Shown here piece after piece: positions 1 to 7,512 of a DNA stretch of 64,000 nt. The stretch is from Absicoccus intestinalis. GTDB lineage: Bacteria > Bacillota_I > Bacilli_A > Erysipelotrichales > Erysipelotrichaceae. Below the pieces are notes generated by a model, which saw nothing but the letters and a program-made list of their open reading frames with translations, ran no database searches and was not told the DNA's origin. The stretch spans positions 40,940-104,939 of the forward strand of contig NZ_JALBUS010000007.1 of NCBI RefSeq assembly GCF_033971885.1, read 5' to 3'. The position numbers were made by a program, and so were the translations under genes. Positions within the stretch are counted from its first letter, which is position 1. Each line of letters opens with the position of its first letter.

Positions 1-60
1 TGATTTAGCGGCTTCGGTCAAGATACCTTCGCATTCATTGTTTTCTGCTTTTCCAGTCAT
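1..60 (-). pseudogene. Continuation of the major capsid gene after a frameshift
   Basis: The 20 codons from 60 to the window edge read MTGKAENNECEGILTEAAKS. This resembles the turn-and-GIL region that follows the long helix in HK97-fold capsid proteins. It is in the -1 frame relative to the upstream reading frame, which stops at 57-59, so the two pieces look like one gene split by a lost base near 62-65. The rest of the gene lies outside the window. Confidence 0.55.
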
Positions 61-782
61 GATTCGACGTCCATGGCTTTTACATAAGCTTCGACAATAA
101 CAGATGCCACTTTTTGTTCAAATGCATCAACAGATAATACATCCTGTAACAAGGTACGTGCGATACGGATCTCACCAATATTGTATGAGAATTGTACATA
201 ACCGGTAACGGAACCGGCTTTTTGACGATCAGATACGGCATTTTCACCGATACGTTTGAAAGTAGCACCGAAAGAACCGATTGGTACCTTTACACCACCT
301 TGGAAATTCCATTTCGATACCTTGTTATATAATTGTCCGTATTTTCCTTTTAATTCTTCAATGATTTGTTGAACGATCGTTTCTGGCAACAATACACCAA
401 GGTCAGATGCAACACCAGCTGTTCCTGCACGTTCTTCAAATTGCAATACATCAGATTTTACACCAGTTTGTACATATTTACGGAACGCTTTACGATATTC
501 CATAGATTTACGAGATTCTAAAGCCTTTTCTTCGTCCGTCAGTTCTGGTGTATTCATTCCAGGTTGTTGAATGATAGAACGTTTTTTAGACAATTTCTTA
601 CGTAATTGTTCTTGTTTTTCGATTTGTTCATTGATTTCTTTTTCACGTGCTTCTAACAAATCAACTTCTTTTGTTAATGCATCGATATCTGCACCTTCTT
701 TTTCCAATTCGGCGGAGATTTCTTTACGACGTTGTTTGATTTGTGAAAGATTCATTTCTTTTACGATATCTTCGATATTCAT
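57..782 (-). CDS. HK97-type phage major capsid protein, N-terminal part, frameshifted
   Basis: Forms the phage head shell. Residues 1-70 are a charged coiled coil, as in the scaffold-like delta domain of HK97 capsids. Residues from about 100 on match the capsid core in character (EERAGTAGVASDLGVLLPETIVQQI, then a KVPIGSF strand and a VEAYVKAMD helix). At 241 residues it is much shorter than the usual 380-420. The open frame ends at a TGA just after KAMDVES while the homologous-looking sequence goes on in another frame. It follows terminase, portal and protease in the classic head-gene order. The protein as written would not assemble, unless the break is a sequencing error. Confidence 0.85.
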   Translation of the reverse strand: MNIEDIVKEMNLSQIKQRRKEISAELEKEGADIDALTKEVDLLEAREKEINEQIEKQEQLRKKLSKKRSIIQQPGMNTPELTDEEKALESRKSMEYRKAFRKYVQTGVKSDVLQFEERAGTAGVASDLGVLLPETIVQQIIEELKGKYGQLYNKVSKWNFQGGVKVPIGSFGATFKRIGENAVSDRQKAGSVTGYVQFSYNIGEIRIARTLLQDVLSVDAFEQKVASVIVEAYVKAMDVES

Positions 783-783
783 C

Positions 784-1392
784 TTATAGTCCTCCTAGTT
801 TTAATTTCAGTTCAAGCTTCTTTCGTTTTAGCTCTTGGGCTTTCTTTACTTTGGCTTCCAATTCTTCAATATTCTTTTTCCTTGCACTGATAGACGTCTG
901 ATTGTTTGCCGGAATGGAAACTGCCGATACATCGAATACATCGCTTACTTTGTTGACAACAAATGTTCGGCTTGATGCGTCAAACGTATCTCCATTCGGT
1001 GCGATAAGGAATCTCCATGACATCTTGTTTACCATTCCCGACCGAATGTCTTCATAAAGCTGTCTGGCTCCCTCTGTCTTTGACAGGTCCGCCCAAACAA
1101 ACAGTCCTTTGTCATTTACTTCAAGACCTAAAGTCCCGTTGCTCTGCCGTGCGAACACGCGTCCTTCATGGTCATATTGAAGAATGACATCATCCATTCT
1201 CGCCCCATCAAATGCTTGAGGTGAAATGCGTTCATAGATCGGGTTTCCATTGTCATCATGGAACAGAACATACGGTTCAAATGTCGTAGCATATCCTTCT
1301 ACATAAAAATCACTCTCGATTCTTTTCTGTTCCGTGTCCTGGTTCATTTGGAATGCCATCATCCTTGTTTGAGGAATATCCGTTTTTGCCAT
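784..1392 (-). CDS. Phage prohead protease, HK97 (U35) family
   Basis: Serine protease that matures the capsid by cutting scaffold segments during head assembly. The core FYVEGYATTFEPY, the catalytic His region (LQYDHEGRV, about residue 72) and the Ser region (MVNKMSWRF, about residue 118) are all visible. A Lys/Leu-rich coiled tail (IEELEAKVKKAQELKRKK) may contact the capsid N terminus. The ATG at 1392 has AGGAGGTG nine bases upstream; a GTG one codon earlier is possible. The start overlaps the end of the portal gene by about 80 bases, and the capsid gene begins two bases after the stop. Confidence 0.9.
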   Translation of the reverse strand: MAKTDIPQTRMMAFQMNQDTEQKRIESDFYVEGYATTFEPYVLFHDDNGNPIYERISPQAFDGARMDDVILQYDHEGRVFARQSNGTLGLEVNDKGLFVWADLSKTEGARQLYEDIRSGMVNKMSWRFLIAPNGDTFDASSRTFVVNKVSDVFDVSAVSIPANNQTSISARKKNIEELEAKVKKAQELKRKKLELKLKLGGL

Positions 1393-2596
1393 CACCTTTC
1401 ACCTCCTTCCCCGCCAATGTACTGCCAACATCTTTGGCATTGATATATTCTGACCGGATCACACGTACATTTCCTTCATCATCCGGTAATGGCGGCATAT
1501 TCAAGATATCTAATGCCTGATTGATCGTAACCATGCCACGATCAACAAACTGTGTGGCCACTGATATCTTCGTTTTATTGGAAGCATATCCAAGACGGTC
1601 AGATGTCAGCTTGACTGATTTTCCGGCCATCAGTTCTTCACGTGAAAACAGCAGTTTGGAAATTACTTCCTGTACCTGAATAAAGAACGTTTCAATGGCG
1701 CTTTCATAAAATGCATTCCACGTATCTTCACTGTATTTGTTCTGAAGTATATCTTCATTGATTCCCCAGTATGTATAAACACTGTTCTCAATGGCTTTTT
1801 TCTGGTCTGCATCGATCATCAACGGTTTAGATTCGATTGGCTTTACATCTTCAAAACGCGGATCATAAAGCAATACACCGCTTTCATTGTTCTCAAGGTT
1901 GTTCTTCATGAACATCTTTTGTTGACGCTCATAATCTTCATCATCATCGATAGGTGTATTCAGTTTTGCCATGAAGCGAAGAATACTGTTTGATTTGATC
2001 GTACTTGCAGAACTTTTTTCCTGAGCGACCAATAGATCTGCCGTATTTGTGAAAGCATCGTTTGAATCGCCAAAAAGGTCATTCTTGTATTGCATTCGCT
2101 TGATATGTCCGACTTCCCATGACTTAAATACCTTGATTTCATCGTTGAATGTAAAACGGTAACACATATCGCCTTCTTCATCTTCAATCACTTCGGTAAA
2201 ATGTGGCTGTATCGGTATCAATCCAATGATTCCGCCTGATTTATCCTTTTCTGCGTACACTGGAACGATATATGCGTTGTTTTCCATCTGATAGATCGTT
2301 GCCAGACGATAATAGAATTGATAGGCCGTCATAGTGTCATTCGGATATTGTGAAATGATAAAATTCTTTATCTTATCATCATCATTGACTAATACGGCTG
2401 TTGTTTTCGCACATTCAGATGCGATACGGTTCACGCATGCACGCACTAAATCAATCTCATATAGTGCCCCTTGATAGCTCGTATGGCTAGGTGTATATCC
2501 GCTTAAGAGAGTGAAATACTTCTGAATCATGTGTGTATCCTTTTTGGATGGTTTCCCGAAAAAATGCTTAAATAATCCGCTGTTTAGGAATCCCAT
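1310..2596 (-). CDS. Phage portal protein, HK97/SPP1-like
   Basis: Forms the dodecameric ring at one head vertex through which DNA enters and leaves. About 428 residues from the ATG at 2596 (MGFLNSGLFKHFF), which has a near-perfect AAAGGAGGTG site; longer upstream starts lie inside the terminase gene. Portal-like features are ALYEIDLVRACVNRIASECAKT near residue 55, then alternating strands and helices, and the late EDTWNAFYESAIETFF helix. It begins one base after the terminase stop, which suggests translational coupling. Confidence 0.93.
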   Translation of the reverse strand: MGFLNSGLFKHFFGKPSKKDTHMIQKYFTLLSGYTPSHTSYQGALYEIDLVRACVNRIASECAKTTAVLVNDDDKIKNFIISQYPNDTMTAYQFYYRLATIYQMENNAYIVPVYAEKDKSGGIIGLIPIQPHFTEVIEDEEGDMCYRFTFNDEIKVFKSWEVGHIKRMQYKNDLFGDSNDAFTNTADLLVAQEKSSASTIKSNSILRFMAKLNTPIDDDEDYERQQKMFMKNNLENNESGVLLYDPRFEDVKPIESKPLMIDADQKKAIENSVYTYWGINEDILQNKYSEDTWNAFYESAIETFFIQVQEVISKLLFSREELMAGKSVKLTSDRLGYASNKTKISVATQFVDRGMVTINQALDILNMPPLPDDEGNVRVIRSEYINAKDVGSTLAGKEVKGDGKNGYSSNKDDGIPNEPGHGTEKNRE

Positions 2597-2597
2597 T

Positions 2598-4259
2598 CTA
2601 CACACCTCCTTTTTTTGACTTGTTCTCAAGCCTGTATTTGTATTTGTCGTACCATTTCTGACGTACCGTGTAAGCATCAATTACACTTGCAGCGCCATCT
2701 ATATGTTTTCTTTCATCGATTTTGCGCATCCTTACACGATTATCTTCGGCGACTTTCTGTATAGCGACACTTGAAAAATGTGTCTGCAAAAGCCCATTTG
2801 ATCCTGTATGGACGATTCCGTCCTTCACAAGTCCTTCAAACTCATAAATGACTGGTGTAAGATTCGTCCCCTGTATAACGTCATCTGTTTCAAATCCGTA
2901 TTTATTCATCTCATCAACAAAATACTGTGCAGAATAACGGTCATATCCAACGATCAAACAATGAATCTTGTATTTTTTTCTGATATCAAGGAACCATTGT
3001 GTTACATCGGAATACTGAACATAATTCTCTCCACTTGGGCTCAAATATCCAAGCTGCATGAATCTTGTATAAGGAATCATGTCGCGTTCTTCCGCTTCCT
3101 TTATACGATTGGCAGGAAGCCAGAAATGCGTAAATATATAATCCTGTCCATCAACTCGTATAAGTATGGTAGCGGCTGTCAAATCGGTCGTTTGCGACAA
3201 GTCTACACCGCCTACACCATACATATGTGCAAAATCTTCTATATGCAATGGATCTCCAGTCATTGAAAGAATGTCTTTCTTTGATAACCATGCAGATACT
3301 GCATTCTGTTTGATATTGCAGTATTTGGTTAAAAACTCCGACTTGTGTACTGGAGACCCATGTGCTTTCGCTATTTCATCTTCTAGGAATTTTTCAGTAA
3401 CAGAAACGCCAAGATTTGGCATCGCTTTTCTTAATTCCTCGATATCATCCCATTTGTTTTCATCGTCTATGGCATAAATAAAAGGCAACAACCGTGTTTC
3501 ATCGGATGTGCCTTGCAATACAGCTGTTGAACGGTTCATGATCTCGTCATAAAGCCCGTTATCAATGTAATTGGCCGTAGATGTATATAAAAAAATGGGT
3601 TGCCTTCTCGCACCCACCGCACTAAGCATGACCTCTGCCATCTTCAGTCCTTGTTCACCTTCCCATGCTGCAAATTCATCGAATGTGCAGAAATGAGGGT
3701 TGAAACCATCGGATTTCTTTCCATTGAACGCCAATGGAGCCATGACACCTTTCGTTTTTGGGTAATATACATCGTCCCGACGTTTCCTTACTCGTTTGGA
3801 AAGCGATGGCACCTGGTCGATCATGTTAAATGCACCCTGAAAGATGATCTTGCTCTGTTTCAATTTCGGCGCCAGGTTATATATCTGCATACCAGGCTCT
3901 CGGTCGCAAAACAATATATATACCTGTATCGCCGCCGCAAGCAGTGATTTTCCCTGTTTACGAGCGATGATCAATACAAGTTCACGAAAATGTCTCGTGC
4001 CGTCCTTATCCACCAAACCGAACATGCAGGCAACAAAATATTTCTGCCATGGTTCAAGCGTGATAAGGTCTGTCCTTCCTTCATAGTGGTGGCAGAAATG
4101 CTCAATAAACCTTATTGCGCGATCTGCTCTTGCTTCGTCATAATAAAAATCGCCATTAGCCAAACCATTTTCGACCATAGCGATATTTTTCTTTACCCAT
4201 TTACCTACAACATCTGTTCCTTCCTCTATCCTGGCCTTATATTCATCAAGATATCGCAT
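2598..4259 (-). CDS. terL: Phage terminase large subunit
   Basis: Packaging motor ATPase plus nuclease. The N-terminal ATPase shows a Walker A-like loop (IARKQGKSLLAAA, about residue 98) and a Walker B region (HFCTFDEFAAW, about residue 195). The C-terminal RNase H-like nuclease carries acidic clusters (GGVDLSQTTDLTAA near 350, VGYDRYSAQYF, and HIDGAASVIDAY near the end). The 553-residue length is normal for the COG4626 terminases. Its ATG shares a base with the stop of the small subunit (TGATG), so the two are coupled. Confidence 0.96.
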   Translation of the reverse strand: MRYLDEYKARIEEGTDVVGKWVKKNIAMVENGLANGDFYYDEARADRAIRFIEHFCHHYEGRTDLITLEPWQKYFVACMFGLVDKDGTRHFRELVLIIARKQGKSLLAAAIQVYILFCDREPGMQIYNLAPKLKQSKIIFQGAFNMIDQVPSLSKRVRKRRDDVYYPKTKGVMAPLAFNGKKSDGFNPHFCTFDEFAAWEGEQGLKMAEVMLSAVGARRQPIFLYTSTANYIDNGLYDEIMNRSTAVLQGTSDETRLLPFIYAIDDENKWDDIEELRKAMPNLGVSVTEKFLEDEIAKAHGSPVHKSEFLTKYCNIKQNAVSAWLSKKDILSMTGDPLHIEDFAHMYGVGGVDLSQTTDLTAATILIRVDGQDYIFTHFWLPANRIKEAEERDMIPYTRFMQLGYLSPSGENYVQYSDVTQWFLDIRKKYKIHCLIVGYDRYSAQYFVDEMNKYGFETDDVIQGTNLTPVIYEFEGLVKDGIVHTGSNGLLQTHFSSVAIQKVAEDNRVRMRKIDERKHIDGAASVIDAYTVRQKWYDKYKYRLENKSKKGGV

Positions 4260-4651
4260 CAAGCATCATTGCTCGACGACTCTTTAAGGAACGCATCAAG
4301 CTCATCGTCTTCTTCGCCGTTTAGCATCGATTTCTTGATGGATAATGGCGAAAGCCCGAGCTCTTTTCCGTATTTAAGGATAGTATCGTTGAACTTGATG
4401 TTGTTGGTATAGAAAGGAACCGGCGTAAGGTTCGTGCTTCCATTCTTGTTGGTGTATGGAAACACCATGGAATACCCTGTCTTTTTCGTCCATTTGTTCC
4501 ATTCGCTAAGATTCTTATCACGTAAAGCACACGTTTCTGCAAGCGTATCGATAAGAACGTCATATTCTTCCTTATAGGTGCCAAGAGACATCATTTGTTC
4601 AATAATGAAGTTTTTGTACGCCGTCTTGCTCCTGCCTTTTCTTTTTGCCAT
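4259..4651 (-). CDS. terS: Phage terminase small subunit, P27 family
   Basis: Recognises the packaging site on phage DNA and hands it to the large subunit. About 130 residues: a basic N terminus (MAKRKGRSK), a helical body including the TLAETCALRDKNLSEW helix, and a P27-like C-terminal block (FNDTILKYGKELGLSPLSIKKS) with an acidic tail. The ATG at 4651 lies just after the HNH stop; a GTG nine bases earlier is an alternative. The position beside HNH and the large terminase supports the call. Confidence 0.85.
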   Translation of the reverse strand: MAKRKGRSKTAYKNFIIEQMMSLGTYKEEYDVLIDTLAETCALRDKNLSEWNKWTKKTGYSMVFPYTNKNGSTNLTPVPFYTNNIKFNDTILKYGKELGLSPLSIKKSMLNGEEDDELDAFLKESSSNDA

Positions 4652-4652
4652 T

Positions 4653-5000
4653 TCATTCACTCTCTTTCGTATAATCTATGAGCCTTCCGTTTTCATCAAA
4701 ATCATAGTAGATCGTTTCTTTCTTTGCGTGTTCCTTTGCGTGGCAGTCGTCACATAACGATTCCAGGTTTGAATCATCGAGAAGTATCTTCACATCCATA
4801 TAATTTGTCTTGTCGATATGGATCTTGTGATGGACACAGTCTGCCGGTTTATAGATCCCACGTTTCAAGCAACGTTCACACCACGGATGCATTTTTCGAT
4901 ATACCATGCTTCTCTGTGTCCATGTCTTGCTAGAGTAGAACTTACGGGCAAAATTCCTTGCCCCTGTCTTCGTTATCTTTTCGCCAAAATATTTTTTCAT
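4653..5000 (-). CDS. Phage HNH endonuclease
   Basis: Small metal-dependent nuclease of 115 residues. The CxxC pairs CERC (about 58) and CDDCH (about 99) make a zinc site, and VHHKIHIDK with the closing HAKEHA gives the beta-beta-alpha metal active site. HNH proteins directly upstream of P27 small terminases are known to be needed for cos cleavage and packaging in such phages, so that is the likely role. The start at 5000 (MKKYFGEKITK) is chosen over a longer frame because the extra residues are a hydrophobic translation of an AT-rich non-coding stretch. Confidence 0.88.
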   Translation of the reverse strand: MKKYFGEKITKTGARNFARKFYSSKTWTQRSMVYRKMHPWCERCLKRGIYKPADCVHHKIHIDKTNYMDVKILLDDSNLESLCDDCHAKEHAKKETIYYDFDENGRLIDYTKESE

Positions 5001-5085
5001 ATAGATACCACCAATCAAAAAAAGTATCGTGCAAAGAAAGTGAAAAAAGAGACATGGAAAAAAAGGTTGGTGATATCTATATAAA

Positions 5086-5117
5086 AATGACCCGTCATAA
5101 AAACGAGTCATCCAGAA
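5086..5117 (-). terminator. Hairpin with U-run upstream of the HNH-terminase operon
   Basis: On the minus strand ATGACTCG and its partner form a hairpin followed by TTTTTAT. It sits 86 bases before the HNH start, so transcription from further upstream must either restart after it or read through it. That fits antitermination or activation by the nearby ArpU/RinA-like protein, but this is inference. Confidence 0.5.
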
Positions 5118-5600
5118 AAAGAGAACGAAAAAACCAAACAAGAAGAGTCCCACGTGGAGAAAGGTCTCTCTTCAATTCTCCACGTATACATCATATCACG
5201 GGTAAAATGGTCCGATTGCGACTTTTTAGCGAGTCATTACTGAAATATGCCTTATTTAAAGGGTATCCCCCCTCGTATTTTTCAATGTTCGGTAAATCTA
5301 AACTGGGGCAGCCGTTCCTTAGACGTTGGATTTCCAACGAAATATAGGGGGTGATCCGCCGTTTTTCGTCATTTCGACACGCCCGGAACCGTGGCTTTGT
5401 ATGGCAACGGCTTTCAGTGTGTCATTCGATGACCCACCCGTTCACGTTGTAAGGTCGAAAATATATGATTTCGTATGCTTATTCATATCCTGCCATGACC
5501 CGGTACCAAATTGGCTATTGACTTGTAATTTGTGTTGTGCTATACGCGCGTACGCGTTTCAATAAATCGCGCAAAAAAACCAAACAAAAAAAAGATTTTA
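5117..5600. other. Intergenic stretch, candidate cos/packaging region
   Basis: I see no convincing gene here. It holds a perfect 10-bp inverted repeat (5152-5161 with 5176-5185, ACGTGGAGAA), a CGTTGG/CCAACG hairpin at about 5323-5338, C-rich and G-rich blocks facing each other near 5269 and 5346, and a mixed-composition stretch to 5560. Location between the late regulator and HNH-terminase is where cos lies in HK97-like phages. The cleavage point is not identifiable by eye. Confidence 0.4.
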
Positions 5601-5619
5601 AAAAAAATCAAAAAAACTA

Positions 5620-5648
5620 TTGACTTAATAAATTAGATGGTGTACATT
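5620..5648 (+). promoter_or_regulatory. Strong sigma-A-like promoter of the plus-strand island
   Basis: TTGACT (5620-5625), a 17-base spacer, then TACATT (5643-5648). The 15-mer containing the -35 (AACTATTGACTTAAT, 5615-5629) is repeated exactly at 5686-5700 without a good -10, so the repeat may be a protein-binding site. Transcription would start near 5655 and run through the small-gene island. Confidence 0.65.
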
Positions 5649-5654
5649 GAAAGT

Positions 5655-5877
5655 GCCTCAAGAAAGAGGCCAATCAATTAAGTTAAACTATTGACTTAAT
5701 CGATTGGGATATTTGAAAATCAAATACTCTTTGGATGGCGCGCGGGTCCACTCGTTAGCGCACACAAGGGATTAGGCCTCAGAGTATCGAGCTTCTAGCT
5801 TGAGAGTGTAACACCTATGGACTTGTGAAAGAGTATTGACCGGCACCGGTTAACAGTGCTAGAAGGAGGTGAACGAC
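5655..5877 (+). ncRNA. Structured leader of the island, candidate cis-acting or separate RNA
   Basis: About 220 bases without a good gene between the promoter and the first start codon. Several local helices can be drawn: GCCTC/GAGGC (5655-5670), ATTAAGT/ACTTAAT (about 5678-5700), TATTTG/CAAATA (about 5710-5728), GAGCT/AGCTT (about 5789-5804) and CCGG/CCGG (about 5840-5850). It is more G+C-rich than the flanks. It matches no riboswitch class I can recognise. Confidence 0.4.
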
Positions 5878-5997
5878 ATGGATAAATTAAAAGAGCTTGT
5901 TAAAGTGGCTAAACTAATCAACAAGCTCTTAAAAGAGTTAATAATCATGGTTTTATATATAGCCATGATCATTAAAATTATTGAGGCTTTATTATAA
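5878..5997 (+). CDS. 39-residue hydrophobic peptide 1
   Basis: Unrecognised small protein, behind a near-ideal AGAAGGAGGTGAACGAC ribosome site. Residues 1-20 are Lys/Leu-rich and amphipathic (MDKLKELVKVAKLINKLLKE); residues 21-39 are a membrane segment (LIIMVLYIAMIIKIIEALL). Its stop codon lies inside a rho-independent terminator. A long structured leader, a tiny membrane peptide and an immediate terminator resemble type I toxin genes, but no antisense RNA gene is evident. It could also be a holin-like or signalling peptide. Confidence 0.6.
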   Translation: MDKLKELVKVAKLINKLLKELIIMVLYIAMIIKIIEALL

Positions 5998-6010
5998 AGC
6001 CTCTTTTATT
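5983..6010 (+). terminator. Terminator overlapping the end of hydrophobic peptide 1
   Basis: GAGGCTTTA and TAAAGCCTC form a 9-bp hairpin with a three-base loop, followed by TTTTATT. The stop codon of the upstream gene is in the hairpin, so translation to the end could weaken termination and let transcription reach the downstream island genes. Confidence 0.75.
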
Positions 6011-6029
6011 GTAGCATGTCGAAACATAT

Positions 6030-6149
6030 ATGAACAAAGAAAAGAAACAGAAAATCATTGAATTGATCATTGAATTAATTATTCAAGTGATCATCGCAAT
6101 CATCAATCTGATGATCATCGTGATCATCATTTGGTATTGCATTAGTTAA
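6030..6149 (+). CDS. 39-residue hydrophobic peptide 2
   Basis: Second small hydrophobic protein with the same length as its neighbour: a basic start (MNKEKKQK) and then an almost unbroken Ile/Leu/Val segment (residues 9-36) ending WYCIS. The DNA is built of GATCAT-like units, so the repetitive Ile codons may reflect simple-sequence growth. It lacks a clear ribosome site and lies after the terminator. Expression is therefore uncertain, though the open frame, equal length and hydrophobic design argue for a functional pair. Confidence 0.45.
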   Translation: MNKEKKQKIIELIIELIIQVIIAIINLMIIVIIIWYCIS

Positions 6150-6173
6150 ATCAAATACAGGAGGAAAAACATC

Positions 6174-6344
6174 ATGATAGATAAATATTTAACATTAAGA
6201 AATAAAAAGGATGCCTTATTGGATCAGTACTCAAAAGCTAATAAAGAAGAAAAAGCGATCATCAAAAAAGAGTATGAAAAAATTGATGATCAAATGCGCA
6301 GCATTAAAAAAAGTCTTCCAGAAAAAGTCTGGAAACAACTTTAA
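6174..6344 (+). CDS. 56-residue charged helical protein of the island
   Basis: Unrecognised. The ATG follows an ACAGGAGGAAAAACATC ribosome site. The sequence is almost wholly charged helix with heptad-like spacing (YLTLRNKKDALLDQYSKANKEEKAIIKKEYEKIDDQM) and ends LPEKVWKQL; a short coiled coil or a partner-binding protein is likely. It lies 24 bases after the second hydrophobic peptide. An antitoxin-like partner is possible but nothing in the sequence proves it. Confidence 0.65.
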   Translation: MIDKYLTLRNKKDALLDQYSKANKEEKAIIKKEYEKIDDQMRSIKKSLPEKVWKQL

Positions 6345-6373
6345 AAAGTAAAAAAAGTAGGAGGAAAAAGAAA

Positions 6374-6751
6374 ATGTTAAATCTTGAAAAAGTCATGGCA
6401 CGCCATGGAAAAGTTGAAGAAATGGCGCCAAATATTCGCTATTACATCGATTTAGGTAACAATCACCTAGACGAAAACATTCTTGTAGAAGTTTCCATTT
6501 GTGAAAACGATGGAAGTAAATATGCACTTCCAAAGTTATGGAAGAAAAACGGCTGGATGGATCATGAACTAGAAACTTGGATCCATCTAATGGTTTACGT
6601 GACAGATCCAAGCGGTTTATGTCACGGAAAATATAACCCGACTGAAAAAGCTGGAAAAGTAAACTTCGATTGGATGTTGGAAGTTACGCCAGAAAACCTG
6701 GAAAAGCTTTTAACAGAAGTTGAACGCCGCGCCGGATTAAAGGAGGCATAA
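6374..6751 (+). CDS. Island protein of unknown function, 125 residues
   Basis: Not recognised. Strong TAGGAGGAAAAAG ribosome site. A soluble alpha/beta-looking protein: strands NIRYYIDLGN and NILVEVSICEND, a Trp-rich middle (LPKLWKKNGWMDHELETWIHLMVYVTD), and a C-terminal helix (TPENLEKLLTEVERRAGLKEA). No transmembrane segment or metal motif. The next gene follows after one base, so they are co-translated. Confidence 0.75.
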   Translation: MLNLEKVMARHGKVEEMAPNIRYYIDLGNNHLDENILVEVSICENDGSKYALPKLWKKNGWMDHELETWIHLMVYVTDPSGLCHGKYNPTEKAGKVNFDWMLEVTPENLEKLLTEVERRAGLKEA

Positions 6752-6752
6752 A

Positions 6753-6998
6753 ATGGAATACCTAAAAATTACAAGTGGAAGGAACTTTTCCTTCCACAAT
6801 AGAGAATTTCACGTCGCTGATCTTCCAAAACAAGATCAGACAGACGGAAACAAATATATGATCCAAGAAGTCATGAAAGATGGATCGTATAACTTATGTT
6901 TCAATGAATTGAATTGGGATCTATTAAAGTTCCCGACTATCAAAGAGGCGCGCCGCTTTGTTAGCTATGAAGAATGGTGCATAAAATCAATGCTTTAA
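6753..6998 (+). CDS. Island protein of unknown function, 81 residues
   Basis: Not recognised. The ATG follows AAAGGAGGCATAAA, the end of the preceding gene, so expression is coupled. Contains short strands (YLKITSGRNFSFHNREFHVADL), a turn region and a C-terminal helix ending RRFVSYEEWCIKSML. No known catalytic motif. Confidence 0.72.
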   Translation: MEYLKITSGRNFSFHNREFHVADLPKQDQTDGNKYMIQEVMKDGSYNLCFNELNWDLLKFPTIKEARRFVSYEEWCIKSML

Positions 6999-7020
6999 AA
7001 GTTGTGGAACTTTTAAAGAA

Positions 7021-7052
7021 ATTTAGGCGTGCTAAAAAGTACGCCTTATTAA
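7021..7052 (+). terminator. Intra-island hairpin
   Basis: AGGCGT and ACGCCT flank a ten-base loop and are followed by TATT. The U-run is too weak for an efficient terminator; it may be an attenuator or an RNA-processing structure between two island genes. Confidence 0.35.
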
Positions 7053-7078
7053 ATGAAAAAGAAAAGGAGAAAAAAATT

Positions 7079-7492
7079 ATGTCTTGTTATGTTTTAGGAA
7101 ATGAAAGTTTAAGTGTTATCGTAAAAGCTTTTGAGATTTACCAAGTTGAATTTCGAGCAGAATGTTTCAAAAAAACATTAGGCGCCATTCGTGACGTAAA
7201 TAAAATGCGCTGCGCAATGGGTCAAGCTCTGCTTGATATCAACTGCGCAAGCTATAATTATCGTTACAATGAATCGGGTAAATATAAATTTCAATATATT
7301 GATCCAGTGATCGTGAAAAACGGCAAAATTGATACTGGATTAATTCTCGGATGCATTGAAAGTTTCGAGTATCAGTCATGTGAAATTCCAAACTACTATT
7401 CGTCAATCATCCATATGACGTTATGTAACTTGAAAGATGCCATGTTGCAACGATATATCGAAAAAGATGGCTTTGAAGTTGGATGGGCTTAG
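7079..7492 (+). CDS. Island protein of unknown function, 137 residues
   Basis: Not recognised. The start (MSCYVLGNESLSVIVKAFEIY) follows AAAGGAGAAAAAAATT; an earlier in-frame ATG lies inside the previous gene and would put a hairpin inside the coding region, so the later start is preferred. Cys residues are numerous (C3, C27, C43, C53, C96, C106, C119) but not in a standard zinc pattern. Asn/Tyr-rich centre (ASYNYRYNESGKYKFQY). Ends in a helix with LCNLKDAMLQRYIEKDGFEVGWA. Confidence 0.72.
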   Translation: MSCYVLGNESLSVIVKAFEIYQVEFRAECFKKTLGAIRDVNKMRCAMGQALLDINCASYNYRYNESGKYKFQYIDPVIVKNGKIDTGLILGCIESFEYQSCEIPNYYSSIIHMTLCNLKDAMLQRYIEKDGFEVGWA

Positions 7493-7512
7493 AGATTAGG
7501 AGGAAAAGAAAA

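Noticed and set aside
40..70. Programmed -1 frameshift in the capsid gene
   Set aside because: The bases at the junction do not form a slippery heptamer and no downstream pseudoknot is evident; a mutation or read error is simpler.
4958..5347. 129-codon plus-strand frame over the HNH start and gap
   Set aside because: Antisense to a certain gene and rich in Arg/Lys from AT-rich DNA.
5326..5565. 79-codon plus-strand frame in the gap before the island
   Set aside because: No ribosome site, no recognisable composition, and it overlaps the hairpins of the probable packaging region.
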